Shown piece after piece: positions 45,410 to 57,860 of a DNA stretch of 64,000 nt (position 1 is the first letter of the stretch; every line of letters starts with the position of its first letter). Both the position numbers and the translations under genes were made by a program. Under the pieces are notes generated by a model. It did no database searches. It was given only the letters and a program-made list of their open reading frames with translations, and was not told the origin of the DNA. The stretch spans positions 10,806,001-10,870,000 of the forward strand of contig JAKSXM010000246.1 in assembly GCA_022575985.1 (NCBI GenBank). Direction: 5' to 3'. This DNA is from Anagrus nilaparvatae. Its lineage: Eukaryota > Arthropoda > Insecta > Hymenoptera > Mymaridae.

Positions 45410-48400
45410 TTAATCATCATCATCAAGACCGAGCATTTCCGGTGGTAATCTCCTATGACGACAACAAACTGTCAGACAAAGGTAGTGAGCAGCCAAACGG
45501 AAATTCGGACTTAGAAAACTTAAGATGATTGCTTTCCAAAAACTGTTAGCTATTCCAATCCACACTACTGCGAAGTGCAGGAATGGAACCTGAAAATTAA
45601 AAATAATTATTTTTTTAGATAATAATTTTTTTTTTGTATGAATAACAAAATTTTTTTTTTAAGAAATAAAATGTAACTACTAAAAATTAATAATTTAATG
45701 GTTCATAAATCCAAATATTTTTAGAGCTTTACAAAAAGTTTTGGGATGGATTTTTAAATAATAAAATAAATAAAAAAGATTTTTTCTTGAATGTAGAATT
45801 TACCCACGATCCCACTTGTATTAGGCAAAAGTATACGAAAACTAAAATTAATTTGGGCTAAAATAAAACATTCACTTCCCTTGAAGGCTAGAAAAATAGA
45901 GGTAACAATTTAAATGCTTTTGGGCTAAATGATTTATTTATATACAAACAACATTTTTTAAATAATTTTTGTTTACACTAATAAAATAGTTTTTTTGGAG
46001 ATTTATATTTGAGCCCTAACGTGCTTACATACGATAATTGACATTATTATTATAGTCTGTATCAGCAAAATCTTTCTTATAAAAATCGTCAAATATAAAC
46101 TAAATTTTATTTTTCTTTTGTTTTAATGTTACAATGAAAAAAAATTCGCTTGCGACTAGTGGCATTTCACTTATAACTAACAATTTTTTTTTTCTTTTCT
46201 TTAAAGGATAACAATTGACCAGAATCGTAAAAAATATAGAATATGCGGCAATATGATGAAAAAACAGCCTTTTGCCTTCCCGGGCTTAAAACTTGGAATG
46301 GAACTTTCTACACTCGTTCTACGCCTCGGTATGTATAGACCCAAATATCAAAACTTTTGCGCGTTTGATGCTTTATGTACTATTTTTCAAAAGAAGAAAC
46401 AAATTCAAACTCTGTTCTAATTTTCTTCAGTTATAAAAACAAATATTTGCACAAATCGAGTTTTACCTTGATTGGCCCGAATTATATTCTAACTTAAAGA
46501 AACTTTGTCATTTATAAAATCACAGTAGTAAAATATATGATCAAACTTTCGTAAATAAATTTATAAATCTCCAAACTTTCTAATACCAATATTGACATAA
46601 TATTAATAATTTCATATATTGACATTAAATCTATTTATTTTTCATTCATTATTTATCTATAAATACATACAAAACGGATATCCTAATAAGATATCATTGA
46701 CATTTAAAATATTATATTCAATAACTTATTTATCATAGAAAATTTATTTTAAAACAAATTATTTAATATTTTATCTATTTTATAAAAACTTTTCGATTTT
46801 TTTTTTCTTGTTAAATAAATATTAATTATAAATAAAAACTATTTAACTAAAGTTTTACTAAGTTTATATTAAAATCGATAAATGGATTTTAAGATAAAAT
46901 ATGAACGATTAATGTTAACTTTGAAGTTTTAGTTAAAATTGAACTACTTAAAATTATTTAAACGTGAACTATCATAAAGACCAATTTTAATAAAAAATAA
47001 TTCACGTAGCATATAAAAAACAAGAAGATCATTATTCACGAAACAAGAAAGTAAATTTAAAAAGTCTTTAATGGATGTACCTACTAAAAAAAGTTTTATA
47101 AAGAAAAAAAGTGATAAAATTACCTGTGGAGGTCCATAAATGAAGGAATAAATATTTAATCCAGCATAAGGTGACCAAGCAATCCAAAATGATAATACAA
47201 GTACAAATGACATTATATGACTTGGATTGCTTAAATTTTCCGATAGAGCTGTGGCATATTCTTTGTCGTGTATTGGTACACCAGATTTCAGACGTCTCAT
47301 TTGTGAAAATATATAACAATAAGTATAAATAATAGTAATAACCGATGGACCAAGTACTAATATCGATAAGGTTACTGTATATGCTGCCATGTTTCCCCAA
47401 TCTAACATACAAATAAATGCTTCTCCATCGAACAATGGTTTGTTGAAACCTAGTAATGGTGGGCAACACATCATAGCAACACTTATCCATGTAAATGCCA
47501 TCCAACATTGACATCTTGTTTTTGTTTGTACTGTTTCGTATCTCAATGGCTTTCGTATTGCTAAATAACGATCTACTGATATCCACATAAATGTATAAAC
47601 ACTTATTGCCCATAATGTTACTTCCAAATAACCAATCAGACGACATACTAAATCTCCGTACACCCATCGACGTGCTAATGCTGGATACACTGATAATGGT
47701 ACCACTAATATACCACAGAGTAAATCTGCTGATGCTAGTGACAATAGGTAAATGTTTATCACCTCATGGTGACCTGAAATATTTAATTTTTTCGTTAGTA
47801 TCTTCATGCACTGTGTCTTAATTATTTTATGTATTCAAATTATATAGTAAAGTTACAAAGTTGTTTAAAATGGCTGGCATAAAACACATTAATTCAAGTA
47901 GATTTTGGTAGATTAAAACATTAGATTGATACTTCAAAATAAAACCCTTTATTTTCTTAAAAGGGTCGTTTTTTTTAGATCTCTAAAGTTAAAATAATAA
48001 AAAAGGGATAGAGATTAATTTGTAAACACAATCGTAATGACTTAAAAAGATCTTCTCGAGAAAATTAAACGAAGCGGAAATTTGTTTGGAATAAAAAAGT
48101 AAAATAAATTTATTTTTGTTTAAAATAAAACTTTGATGAGGTATTTTATCTTATCTTTAAGAAACAAAGCCCTTTTAAGAAGATTAAAATGGATAATAAT
48201 TAAATTGATGTTAGTTTTGTTTGTTTTTATTATTTAATAAAAACATGCTGAGATAAAATAAATTTATTTTTAGGGTAATTTTTCATTTTATTTTTGGTAT
48301 TAAAGTTGATTTTTTATGTATGAATTGTCGTAAAATTTTAGTTATTATTTAAGATATGCTTCAAAGAAACTAATAAAACAGGATAAGTTGTAATTAAAAA

Positions 48401-51070
48401 GAAGATAACGAAATTTTTAATTTATTATAAATTGGCCAAAAAGATAAGGGGGATGCCACCCCAAATGGTCCCAAGTTGAAATTGACTAAAAATATTCTTA
48501 TTTTGAGGTTAAGAGGATGGAATCATCGGTAACAGACGTACATAACCTAAAAAAAATTTTTTAACAAATTTTTTGATTAATAAAAAATATTGGACTTATT
48601 AATTTTTATTGGAGTACCTCCCTAATAAAATTAATAACTCCAAGACTTTTTATTAATTATAAAGCTTGTCATGAGATGCTGTTTTTTTAGGTTATGTTTG
48701 TTTGATTTTATTACCGACGATTCCATCCTCTTAAAAATATTTTCTTTTAAGGTACTTATAGGAAATTTCCAGCAGAATTCGATTCCGAGGTTCAAAATTT
48801 TATTTGGATGAGATTGACTACGTTTTTCATCATTACGCCTTAAATAAAAAAAATGTACAGGTTCGATATTTTTCTACCTAGGCTAAAATTATCAAGAAAA
48901 TGAAAATTAAATTTTTTTAACTTTAAAATTTGCCATATTCACACAAATTCTTCAAAGCTTTTAAAAAGTTGATATGTTTATATAAAATTTTCCAATAAAT
49001 CCGAATTTTTAATCTGGAGCTTTCATACTAACGTATCTCACGTATTTTTTAATATGGAGGATGTAAAAAGGTTATAAAACAAGAAATTTTAGCCTAAGTA
49101 GAGGAAAATTGAACTTGCTCATTTTAAGGCTTAGTTATGTAAAACATCATTATTTTCTCGCGCATAAACAGTCTAAATCAAATTTAAAATTTAAAAATTT
49201 TCAATAAGTATCTCGAGGAAAACTACTTTTAAGTGCACAACAAGTATTTAGCAGCAAAAATAAGAAAATTTAATAAAGAAGGCACAAAAACAAAACTGTC
49301 TGCCGAAATTCAAGGATTTTTAATTGTATTTACGGGAAAAAACAGTTTGGGCTTATTTCCATGACCCTTTACTTCAATTTGGGCTCAGTTGGGGTGGAAT
49401 CCCTCATGTATAAAATATAATTCAAAAAACAATCAATATAATTATTTAACCCAAAAAAATTTCTAATCAAAGTTTTTAAAAAATTTTTTTACTCTTAAGA
49501 AGATTAAAAAAGCATTTAATTAAGTTTATAATCAAAACTTTTTTAATATAAATTAGAAAAATAAAAATTTTAAATAAGCATTAATTGAGTTATTTGTTAC
49601 GAAATTAAAAATACGATAAATTTAGGTCAAAAAAATATTTTGATTTGTTTGTTTTTCATATTAGGAGATTACAAAAATAATGGAGAAATAAATGTTGTTT
49701 TATTTTGTTGAATAAAATGCTATATTTTAATACAAAGTAGCTGATAATATTGAGTTAGACTACTTAATAATTAAAATGTAAGGAATCGGTTTGGGGTGAA
49801 TAAATAAAATTTATTACTAGTTTGACAATCGTTTATTTATAGCTTTGTCTAAGGTTTGATGTAAATTTTAGTATATTTTATATTTTTACCACGGGAAATT
49901 ACAAATTCTAAACAAGTTTCTTAACATTTGTTACTTCGAAAAATAGAAAATTGCAGAATTCAATATTAAAATAATGTTTTTATAATACTTTGGTCAAACC
50001 ACGGTTTTTTAGTTATTTATGGGGACTAAGTTGAAAAAACGTCTTTAAGAAGGATTTTTAGGTCACAGAATCTCGAAAAAAATCTCGAAACTCGAAATTC
50101 GGTTGGTATAAAATTTGTCGGACACCCTTAAATTAGCAAGAAAAACCACTTTTCAGAAGTGTTTTTGCAATATTTACAAATAACAAGATTTAGTACTTTT
50201 GGTTACTGCTAATACAAATTTGCTTGGTCCCATGCATGGGAAATGAATCATAAACCATTTAATTGGCAAAAATCTACTCCTTATTAGAGTTGCAATTTGG
50301 CTACTTTTACATTATTTACTAATAATTACAAAAGTTGGCCTTCAGTATGTTTTTATCGTAACTAATCACAAATTTTGGGATCTCATTGGGACATGATTGC
50401 AATTTTTATAAATAGATTTTTCTAAAATCTTATAATGAAGTAGTACAAATCAGTTTGGTCAGACAAATGTTAATTTTTTGATTTGTCTTATAAAAATTTC
50501 ATACAATTAATGAGTCTAACCACAAGCCAACAATAATTAAAATAAATTAAGTAGTATAAGTTAATTTGGTCAGCCATGGTTAAAAATCGTTTTTCGTATT
50601 GCGCAAAGATTGTTTATAGTTAAATTTTATTTAGTATAGTTTAAGTAGTATAAATCAATTTAGTCAGAAACGTATTCTGATTATTATTACTGTTTTTCCA
50701 AATTAGATTTATATAATACGTACTCAAAGTAGTATAAGTGTATTAGCAGCATTGGAATTATAACTTTCATAAAATTTTTTTAATAAATTTAAATAAATTC
50801 AGTGGTATAAGTGAATTTAGTCAGACACTGTAAGTAGTACAATTCAATTTAGCCAGCCATGTAAAAATTTTTCATTTCCTCTCGATGTAATTAAGCTTTC
50901 AAATGTCAGCTTATGAATAAAAATTTTCTGTAAAACAAGTAAAAATATCATATCTTACCAGGGAAATTGAGGTAGGTTGCGATGATGAGAAGATTCGAAA
51001 TGATAATAGTGACGCCGACGATAAAAATGAAGCCCGCCTGCATGAGAGCCTCCAGCGAGGGCTCCTCCAT
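45410..51070 (-). CDS. Class A orphan GPCR (GPR52-like / insect aminergic-like group)
   Basis: Three coding exons in transcript order: 51070-50959, 47773-47124 and 45589-45410 (942 nt, 313 residues plus stop). Splice sites are GT..AG and introns 3185 and 1534 bp. The start MEEPSLEALMQAGF sits directly before TM1 (about 12-34) with no long N-tail. TM2 follows (SLASADLLCG), then TM3 with MWISVDRYLAI (intact DRY). After that come TM4 (WMAFTWISVAMMCCPPLL), an extracellular loop with CMLDWG, TM5, TM6 (SFWIAWSPY, a variant of CWxP) and TM7 (VVWIGIANSFWKAI), where the usual NPxxY is absent. The tail is short, cysteine-rich (TVCCRHRR) and ends in four Asp. It closely resembles an insect orphan receptor conserved across orders and annotated in bees and wasps as GPR52-like (probably Drosophila CG33639, from memory). 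Likely G-protein-coupled plasma membrane receptor; ligand unknown. Confidence 0.9.
48447..49407. mobile_element. Dispersed non-autonomous element (about 960 bp) in GPCR intron 1
   Basis: The ends are inverted copies: GGGGGATGCCACCCCAAATGG near 48448 versus GAGGGATTCCACCCCAACTGA reversed near 49405, continuing over about 35 bp. Related fragments occur at 40780-41087 and 26050-26440. A TTAA-flanked MITE is nested inside at 48509. No protein frame. Confidence 0.65.
48509..48734. mobile_element. Second TTAA-flanked MITE, nested
   Basis: A 218-bp element (48513-48730) has ends GAGGATGGAATCATCGGTAA and, reversed, GAGGATGGAATCGTCGGTAA, flanked by TTAA at 48509-48512 and 48731-48734. Its ends differ from the element at 45031, so it is another TTAA-targeting family. 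Removing it restores a continuous copy of the surrounding element. Confidence 0.85.
50208..50861. repeat. Cluster of a 30-nt interspersed motif in GPCR intron 1
   Basis: On the plus strand the motif AAGTAGTATAAGT then CAATTTAGTCAG then CCATG occurs, with variation, at 50438, 50549, 50643, 50727, 50800 and 50832, with a weaker one at 50208. Spacing is irregular (32-110 bp) and intervening DNA is not repeated, unlike a simple tandem repeat. The last copy ends about 100 bp from the first coding exon. Confidence 0.7.
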
Positions 51071-51695
51071 GCCGCCGCCCCTTCGCACTGCATCCCCCCA
51101 CCCGCCCTTAACTAACTTGACCCTTCTTCTTCTTTAACTCCTTCCAACTTATTTTTTGGTTCTTTAATACTAAATCCTTACTATCTTTTTTACAGTAAAT
51201 TTCTTTCCTTCTTAAAATTCCAAAATCTTCTATAATCTATCGTTTTTTTTATTTCTTGAAATAAATTCCAACGATTGAATAAATCTTAATTCCCTTTTTT
51301 CTCAATCTGAAAATAAAAAAAATTTATATTAATTCAAAGATCAGATTTCATTCTGTAATCGGATTAAGTACTTTTGCGGACTCTTACATTTATAAATTAC
51401 GTTCTTTATAAATTAAATGTAATTTTTAAGATTACGATAAAATCAATTAAGTACATAAACAAATAAAATAAAAGATTTATTATATTTCCTTATCATTAAT
51501 TTTCAAAGTCCAATCAAGTATTAAATTAAAAAAAAAATAAAAATATTTTTTAATTTATTTTTTCTATATATAATATAATACTTTAATTAACTTTTTTTAA
51601 TATCTTAGGATTTTCATATAAAAGTTTAATTAAAAATTTTATTAATATTTTATAAATTTCATTAAATAGATATAAAAGTTATTTAAAATTAGATT

Positions 51696-51726
<31 letters not shown>

Positions 51727-51863
51727 AGAGCGTGGTAATTAACAAAATCCTTTACTTCGATAAATACAGTAAATATTGTTTAATTACGCGAATAATAATT
51801 TTTTGTTTTGGTGTAGTCTTGTGTGTACGTAATAAATATTTTTTTTATTAATAGTAAAAACAA
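51071..51863. other. GPCR 5' flank, with a (CA)14 microsatellite
   Basis: Upstream of the GPCR ATG the first 60 bases are GC-rich for this window (a probable 5' UTR), then a pyrimidine-rich stretch. A (CA)14 tract is at 51699-51726. No TATA box or second gene was recognised. Confidence 0.5.
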
Positions 51864-52270
51864 CACTGTAAAAAGTAACTTTCTTATATTAAAAAAAAAA
51901 TTAGAACATTTTCGAAAAAATTCGTAAATATTCGAAAAAAATCGTATATTTACTAAATTTAGAATATTAACAAAAAATTTGAATATTCTCGATTTTTTTT
52001 GTGAATTCGCAAGAAAAATTGATAATTTACAATTTTTTTTCAAAAATTTACAAAAAATAGTTGTAAATTTACGAAAAATAATTGCGAATTTACAACTTTT
52101 TTCGAAAAATCACAAAAAAAAATCGAGAATTCTCGAATTTTCCGATAATATACTAAATTTAGTAAATTTACGATTTTTATCGAATATTTACAAAATTTTT
52201 TGAAAATTCACTAATTTTTCGAAAAAATTCTATTTTTTTTGTATATCTAAGACAGTTACTTTTAACAGTG
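51864..52270. mobile_element. CACTG-ended foldback MITE (copy B), AA target duplication
   Basis: The 407-bp sister of 23596-24020. It begins CACTGTAAAAAGTAACTTTC, ends in the reverse of CACTGTTAAAAGTAACTGTC, and has the same TTCGAAAAAATTCG-rich self-complementary interior. It is flanked by AA (51862-51863, 52271-52272). Short frames on both strands are artefacts of this repeat. Confidence 0.85.
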
Positions 52271-53987
52271 AAGTTTTTTTTAAATTCAGATTTAATGTTT
52301 TTTATGTGTGAAGTGAATTTTATAGTTTGTAATTTCTTAATTAAAATGAAAGAGTTACAAAGTCAAGTTGTAATTCTTAAAAATAAGCTTTTAAATTTTG
52401 TATTTAATACTATTTTTAATTTATTTTTTTCAAAGAAATTATTTAATTTTTTTTCTTTTGAATGTTGGTGGCTAAAATTGTTTTATAAGAAATTTTAATG
52501 ACCCAGTTTCAAATTATCTAATAACAGGAACAAATAAAATTAAACAACAAATTTATAAAATAAATTCTTAAAAAATATAACCAAAATTAAAATAAAATTC
52601 TTGTCTCTTATTCATAAAGTCGTTATTCTAGATGACAATATTTAATTAAACTCCCCTAACCTAAAACTATTCCAAATCACATTCCATCCCTTCTATTTTG
52701 TAATATTCCACCCCCTCCCTCACTAACCAAGCTCTTCGTAATCACCCTCTGTACAAACATGTTTCATGTTAATATTATAAAATAATCAGATATTAAAAGT
52801 CACTAAAGTATAATTTTATGTATGTATTCAAACTTCTACATAGAAAATAATGAAAATTTCCGGTATTATAAAAAATTATAATCAATAATTAAAAAGAGTC
52901 TAAAGCACAATGTACTACAAGCATAATAACTTCTTATTTATGCTGAAAATTAACATATTTTAATTATAATACAAGAAAAATTGACATTAATTTACATCAA
53001 ATATTTATTTACATTAAAAATCTTGATTTAATTATTAATTTAATTAGGCAGTATCAACAATAATTCTATTATACTTGTATCCTTATCACTCATTTTTTTT
53101 TTTTTTTTTTTATTATTAATTATGAATTTTTTTTTAATGTATCACTTGAGGAAAATATCGATTAAAATTTCCTTTTTTTATTTTGTCGTTTTATTGATGT
53201 ATATGAGCAATTTTCAGTTATTTGTTTCTTTGTTATTACAATATTAAGATTTTTTTTAAATGGTTCTTTAACTATTTTTTTTTTTCGTTGTGAGACCATG
53301 AAATTTGTATCTAATATCAATTTTTTTGAGCAATAAATTTTTGCTAAAATTCGAAATCTTTAATTATTCGGGATACTTTTTGATAAAAAATAATTCAAAT
53401 TTTTTGAAAATCGTTCATATAGATGAGTGATTTTTTTTAACTAAAAAATATATAAAAAAATTCTCTTTCATTCTTTGAATATAAAAAATTGAAGTAATTA
53501 AAAAAGGGTACCTAATTTATTACTTTAATTCATTGTAATATAAAATAGGTTACTTTTTTTTTGTCCAAAAAAAATCGATTTCAAATTATAAAATATGATC
53601 TTGGAACAATAAGAAAAATAATCGAGATAAAAAAACGCTGACAAATTATTGGCCCTTTGATTTCTTAAGCAATGTCAAATAATCGTTTGGGTTGAAAATT
53701 TTATGTATGAAATGACACCAAATGTATTAAAATTAGAACTCCCGGACGAAAAATACGGCATCATGTCAACAATAAAAAAAAAATGGAGTTTTTTTATTTT
53801 TTTGCGGAAAAGATTTAATTACAAAAAGTAGGAGAAATTAAGAAATAATTAATTTCTTAAAACTAGAACTTCCGTGGGAAAAAATTAGGTATTGCTTCCA
53901 AAATAAAAAAAAATAATCTTGTTCTTTTTATTTTTTGAAGCAAAAAATTTTCAAAAAATTATAAATTATCAAACCAAATAAATTATC
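52271..53987. other. Intergenic AT-rich DNA
   Basis: Long T and A tracts (for example 53093-53111). No exon or element recognised. Confidence 0.55.
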
Positions 53988-53997
53988 AAATTAAAAA

Positions 53998-54492
53998 GTA
54001 TTGGTATTGGTATTGGTATTTGTTTAACCTCCATCTTAAACTTCCATACGGATGTTGTGACAGAGGTCACCAACAACTGCCCATGCTATCACACCCTGCA
54101 CTATTTTAATTTTTCTATTTATCTATTTTATTGGGTTGAGGATGTGAAAGCGCCTTTTGACAATTGTTAGTGAAGTGTTAATGTATAATTGTTTGAGTGT
54201 CAGTGTAGCTGGTATGAGCGTTGAACCTATGGTCCAGAGGAGGTACGCGACCTCTCCCGAACCCCACGCCGGCTTATAGTGCCCAGAGAAGCACTTCGGA
54301 CCACGTTATCCAGATAATGTTAATTTTTTTTTTTTTAACATTAGGTGGATGCCTCAATCCTAGAACCCACGGTAGAAGAACATCAAGAATTTTTCGCAAA
54401 GAAAAAAACTTGATGTTGATATAGCCGGGAGTCGAACCGCGAACCTTTAGGTCCGAAGTCCAACGCCCTAACCACAGAGCTACCGAGGCTCT
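53998..54492 (-). mobile_element. tRNA-derived SINE with a (TTGGTA)-type tail and 10-bp target duplication
   Basis: The minus strand begins near 54490 with a tRNA-like head. An A-box-like TAGCTCTGTGG is followed by an arm around CTTCGGA (anticodon TCG, as in tRNA-Arg) and a perfect B box GGTTCGACTCC. About 400 bp of unrelated body follow, ending in repeats of TACCAA (54001-54021 on this strand). The direct repeat AAATTAAAAA at 53988-53997 and 54493-54502 is an exact target duplication. The acceptor and T stems no longer pair, so this is a SINE promoter and not a working tRNA gene. An internal T run at 54327-54337 could terminate Pol III only on the other strand. Confidence 0.88.
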
Positions 54493-54502
54493 AAATTAAA
54501 AA

Positions 54503-56933
54503 TTATCAAATCCGAGAAATCGAAAAACGATATTTCTAAAATTAATACTTGAAAATAAAAAAATTTGGAACTACGTCCAAAAAGGAAAAAAATTTTGGTG
54601 ATTTGTTTATTTAAATTATGTATCAGATCCAAAAAATTGAGTAAAAACGGAATTTTCAAAACTAGTATTTTCATATGAAATAATTAGGTACTACGTCCAA
54701 AAAGAAAAAAAATTACGTTTTTTTAATTTTAATGCAAAAAATTTCGAGATAAAAATTTTTAAAGTATATAAATACATACACGCTCACATACTCTTGCGCA
54801 CGCTTATTTTAGCAACCAGTTTTTTAGCTTCCTAGGCTCTCAAAACATACTTATATATACAAAAAAAATCAAAATTTTACCTCTCACAATGGTTCTACCA
54901 AATGAAGAACCAAAATTTAATTTCCATCTATTCTTTTATACTTTATTTATGTGAATATTTTAAATTCGAAAAAGAAACTAAAATTTATCAAATGATTACT
55001 TTTCTAATCTTTATTACAAATGAGACTTTAAAGTTTTATCTTTAAAATAGCTGTTATTAAATGACTTTTTTTAAAGATTTTTATAAGCTCGACAAATTAC
55101 TGTTCTTAAAAATAATAATAACATTTAATGTGAGGTACTAAAACTAAATATGATTTTTTTTAATTTATGGTTCTTAATTTTCTAAAATTATTGCAGTTAT
55201 AAAAATTTTTTATTACTAGTTAGCACTGTTTACTTCAATTTTGATATTTTTAGTATCCAGAAGAAAATTAAGAAATTTTTAATAAAATTTAATATTCTGT
55301 TGTAAATTCAAAATCTTTATTATATGTAAACATAAATTTTTAAAATTTTGACTCAAAGTCATTAATAGACTACAAATACAACTTTTTACGTGTTCGAGCG
55401 TATGACACGAATTGATATAGTTACTAGTTGATTATGTTTCCGCTAATCACTGTCAACATTAATACGTGTTTATTATGTACTAATATTCATTGGATTTACA
55501 AAATTTTATTTGTCGCATAAAATAACTGTTTAGTAGTCTGATTTACAATTTACGACTTCATTGATTACATTTTATGGATGTAAATTAAAGGCTAAAAGGC
55601 TGAATTAAATATTGATCAGTTTAAAAAAAAATAATAAATTTTCACAGGGGTACGCTACCTAGCTTCAAGTGAGGTATTCAAAGAAGCCCTGTCGATATTT
55701 AAAAATTTGCCTACGAAAGATAACTCGCATAATTAACCCCATATTTGCGTTAGTGTAATTATATTTTAACACGCTTACCTATGTGAGATATTCTACTCAG
55801 ATACGGTTCGCTATGAAAGCAATCCCAAGAGAAATATTAATAAGGCACCTCATATTATACTCATTTTGAGACGAAATAAATACAAGTGTCGATACTAAAA
55901 TAAATTACGATTTAAAAACTAGCAATAAAGCTAAAATCGCAAGAAACTTACTCTCGAATATTTTCATTTTAGCTAGTAAAAAACTAAAAGTAATGAAAGC
56001 TTATCTCGAGCAAGGCTCTTTTGCCTCCGGAAACATTATTTTTTTCTCGTATCTTGAATAATTGATAAACCACCTAGTCTTTTTTATCAATAAAAGTATG
56101 CTTTTTCAAAAAAGTTATTAGCTCCAAAAACCGAATAGGAAAAAAGAAATTTGTTATTATTTGAAAAAAATGAAACCCTTTATTGTAAAATAACCAGCTG
56201 CAGCGAACTGAATAAAAAGATAATATTGAACTAGTAAAACATATTGAACTGAACAGGGTCAATTTAACACAATAAAATATTTTACGAACGAAAACTCCTA
56301 ATTTAAATAACAAAAAAAATGAATTACTTTGAAATAGTAATTTTAAATTTAAAAAAATATTTTTTTTTTCATGAATAAATTTTTTTATGTATTCGAAAAT
56401 AAATAAAATGAAAATTGAAAATATAAAAAAAAAGGAATCAATAATTCTGATTCTAACATAAAATTCAAATATATAAAAAAAAGTTTATTTAAATTCATTT
56501 AGTAAACTTGATTGTTTTTTTTTTTTATTTATTTTAGAGACTAAAATGAAAAATTTTATATTTATTGTATAAACAAGTTTATTTATAAATTTGTAAATTT
56601 ACGTTTTTGCATTTTGTTAGTTTCTTTCTTTTTTTAGAGAGAAAAATATAAATTTTGATTTTTTTTTATTTTAGGTTAAATTTATAATTAAATTTAATTT
56701 CAATATTTAAACAGAAATCATTTGAATTATTTGAATTTAAATTGCTACATATCAAACTTTTACTGAAAGCTTTTCAGTATAAGTTTTTAATAAAAAACTT
56801 AATATTACTGAATTTAAATTTCAAATTTTTATCTATAAAGTATCGTAGCCAGAGTATCAAGTGGTAAATAAATTTGTATGAAAAAAAATACCTATACTTG
56901 AATAACTGAGGTACTTAAATTACTCTTACAATG
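54503..56933. other. Intergenic AT-rich DNA
   Basis: No exon recognised. 53880-54720 shares the phrase TACGTCCAAAAAG-AAAAAAATT at 54570 and 54690, a local low-order repeat. Nothing else supported. Confidence 0.55.
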
Positions 56934-56935
56934 TA

Positions 56936-57426
56936 CTCCAGTCAAATCGCGGTTGAGGATGTTTAGTTAGTGGCCGTCATGAGCTTTGGTCCACTATAGG
57001 TTTTTTGGGTCGCTTATCGCGAATTCTGGGCTCTTTTTAGGGAGAAATGGACGGAACACTGTTAATGTTGCAAAATCTACCTTTAAAAAGGGGTAGTTTT
57101 TCTATTTTCGCGCTTTCAATGTCCAAATTTGGTCCACATGAATTTCTTGGGTCACTGATCACCCTTATACTAGCAAAACTTCCTCTAAAAGGGATTTTTT
57201 GTATTTATTTCACATTTTTGCAAATTTAATGGTGAAGTTCGTTAAGTATAAATTCGTTATCAGCGATCCTTTTAGGGCTATTTTTTGCTAATTTATGGGT
57301 CAAATATTATTTAAAAAAAAAAAGTTCCTGAAATTCGTGATCAGTGATCCAAAAAACCTATAGTAGACTAAAGTTAATGACGGCCAGTAACTAAACACCC
57401 AAACCTAAACCGTGATTCGACTGGAG
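56936..57426. mobile_element. Foldback MITE with inverted repeats of about 90 bp, TA-flanked
   Basis: The ends read CTCCAGTCAAATCGCGGTT and, reversed, CTCCAGTCGAATCACGGTTT, continuing through GTTTAGTTA-TGGCCGTCAT and ACTATAGGTTTTTTGG. TA flanks both sides, compatible with a Tc1/mariner-type target. The interior is non-coding. Confidence 0.8.
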
Positions 57427-57660
57427 TAATAGGTAAAGGAACAATTCGGGAAAGTATTAAAACTTTTGATACTTTTAATGCAAATATCAATGTTGAAAGA
57501 AGCATTATTGTTAAACAATCTATTTTAGCCTTCACTGATTATGTAATTCTTTTAATTATAGAGATTTAGTAAACAGTACAAAAAATCAATCCAGATATAT
57601 TGCTTTAGAATATTTCTTTTTTAATAAAAAGGCTATTTAGGTGCTATTTATTGTTATTAA

Positions 57661-57860
57661 GGGTGCGCCATTCCCCGAAATTATGGGTTTCAGGTACCCA
57701 ATCCGAAATTTTGGCCGTTCAATCCTAAATTCCTCGAAGAAAATTTGCAGTTAAAGTTATGAATCGGAACCTTTCTTGGCTATTTGAAACCTGACCTAAC
57801 TGAATGAAAAAACTACAAATTTCGGGTATGTGACCTAACATTAGGGTATCCGCACACTCC
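57661..57860. mobile_element. Short MITE (copy 1), TAA target duplication
   Basis: The ends GGGTGCGCCATTCCCCGAAA and, reversed, GGAGTGTGCGGATACCCTAA are flanked by TAA on both sides (57658-57660, 57861-57863). A related copy is at 58447-58673. Non-coding. Confidence 0.65.

Noticed and set aside
47068..47667. A 199-codon minus-strand frame inside the GPCR exon
   Set aside because: It is a shadow frame of the receptor exon; the receptor frame has clear family motifs and splice sites.
50911..51093. An arginine/serine-rich 60-codon minus-strand frame over the first GPCR exon
   Set aside because: It is an alternative frame of the GC-rich first exon; the frame starting at 51070 joins correctly to the receptor.
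51979..52203. Lysine/asparagine-rich open frames on both strands near 52 kb
   Set aside because: They fall inside a self-complementary MITE whose sister copy at 23596 has the same sequence pattern; no protein is likely.
54420..54490. A tRNA-Arg(UCG) gene on the minus strand
   Set aside because: A and B boxes are good, but acceptor and T stems do not pair and the sequence continues into a SINE body with a target duplication.
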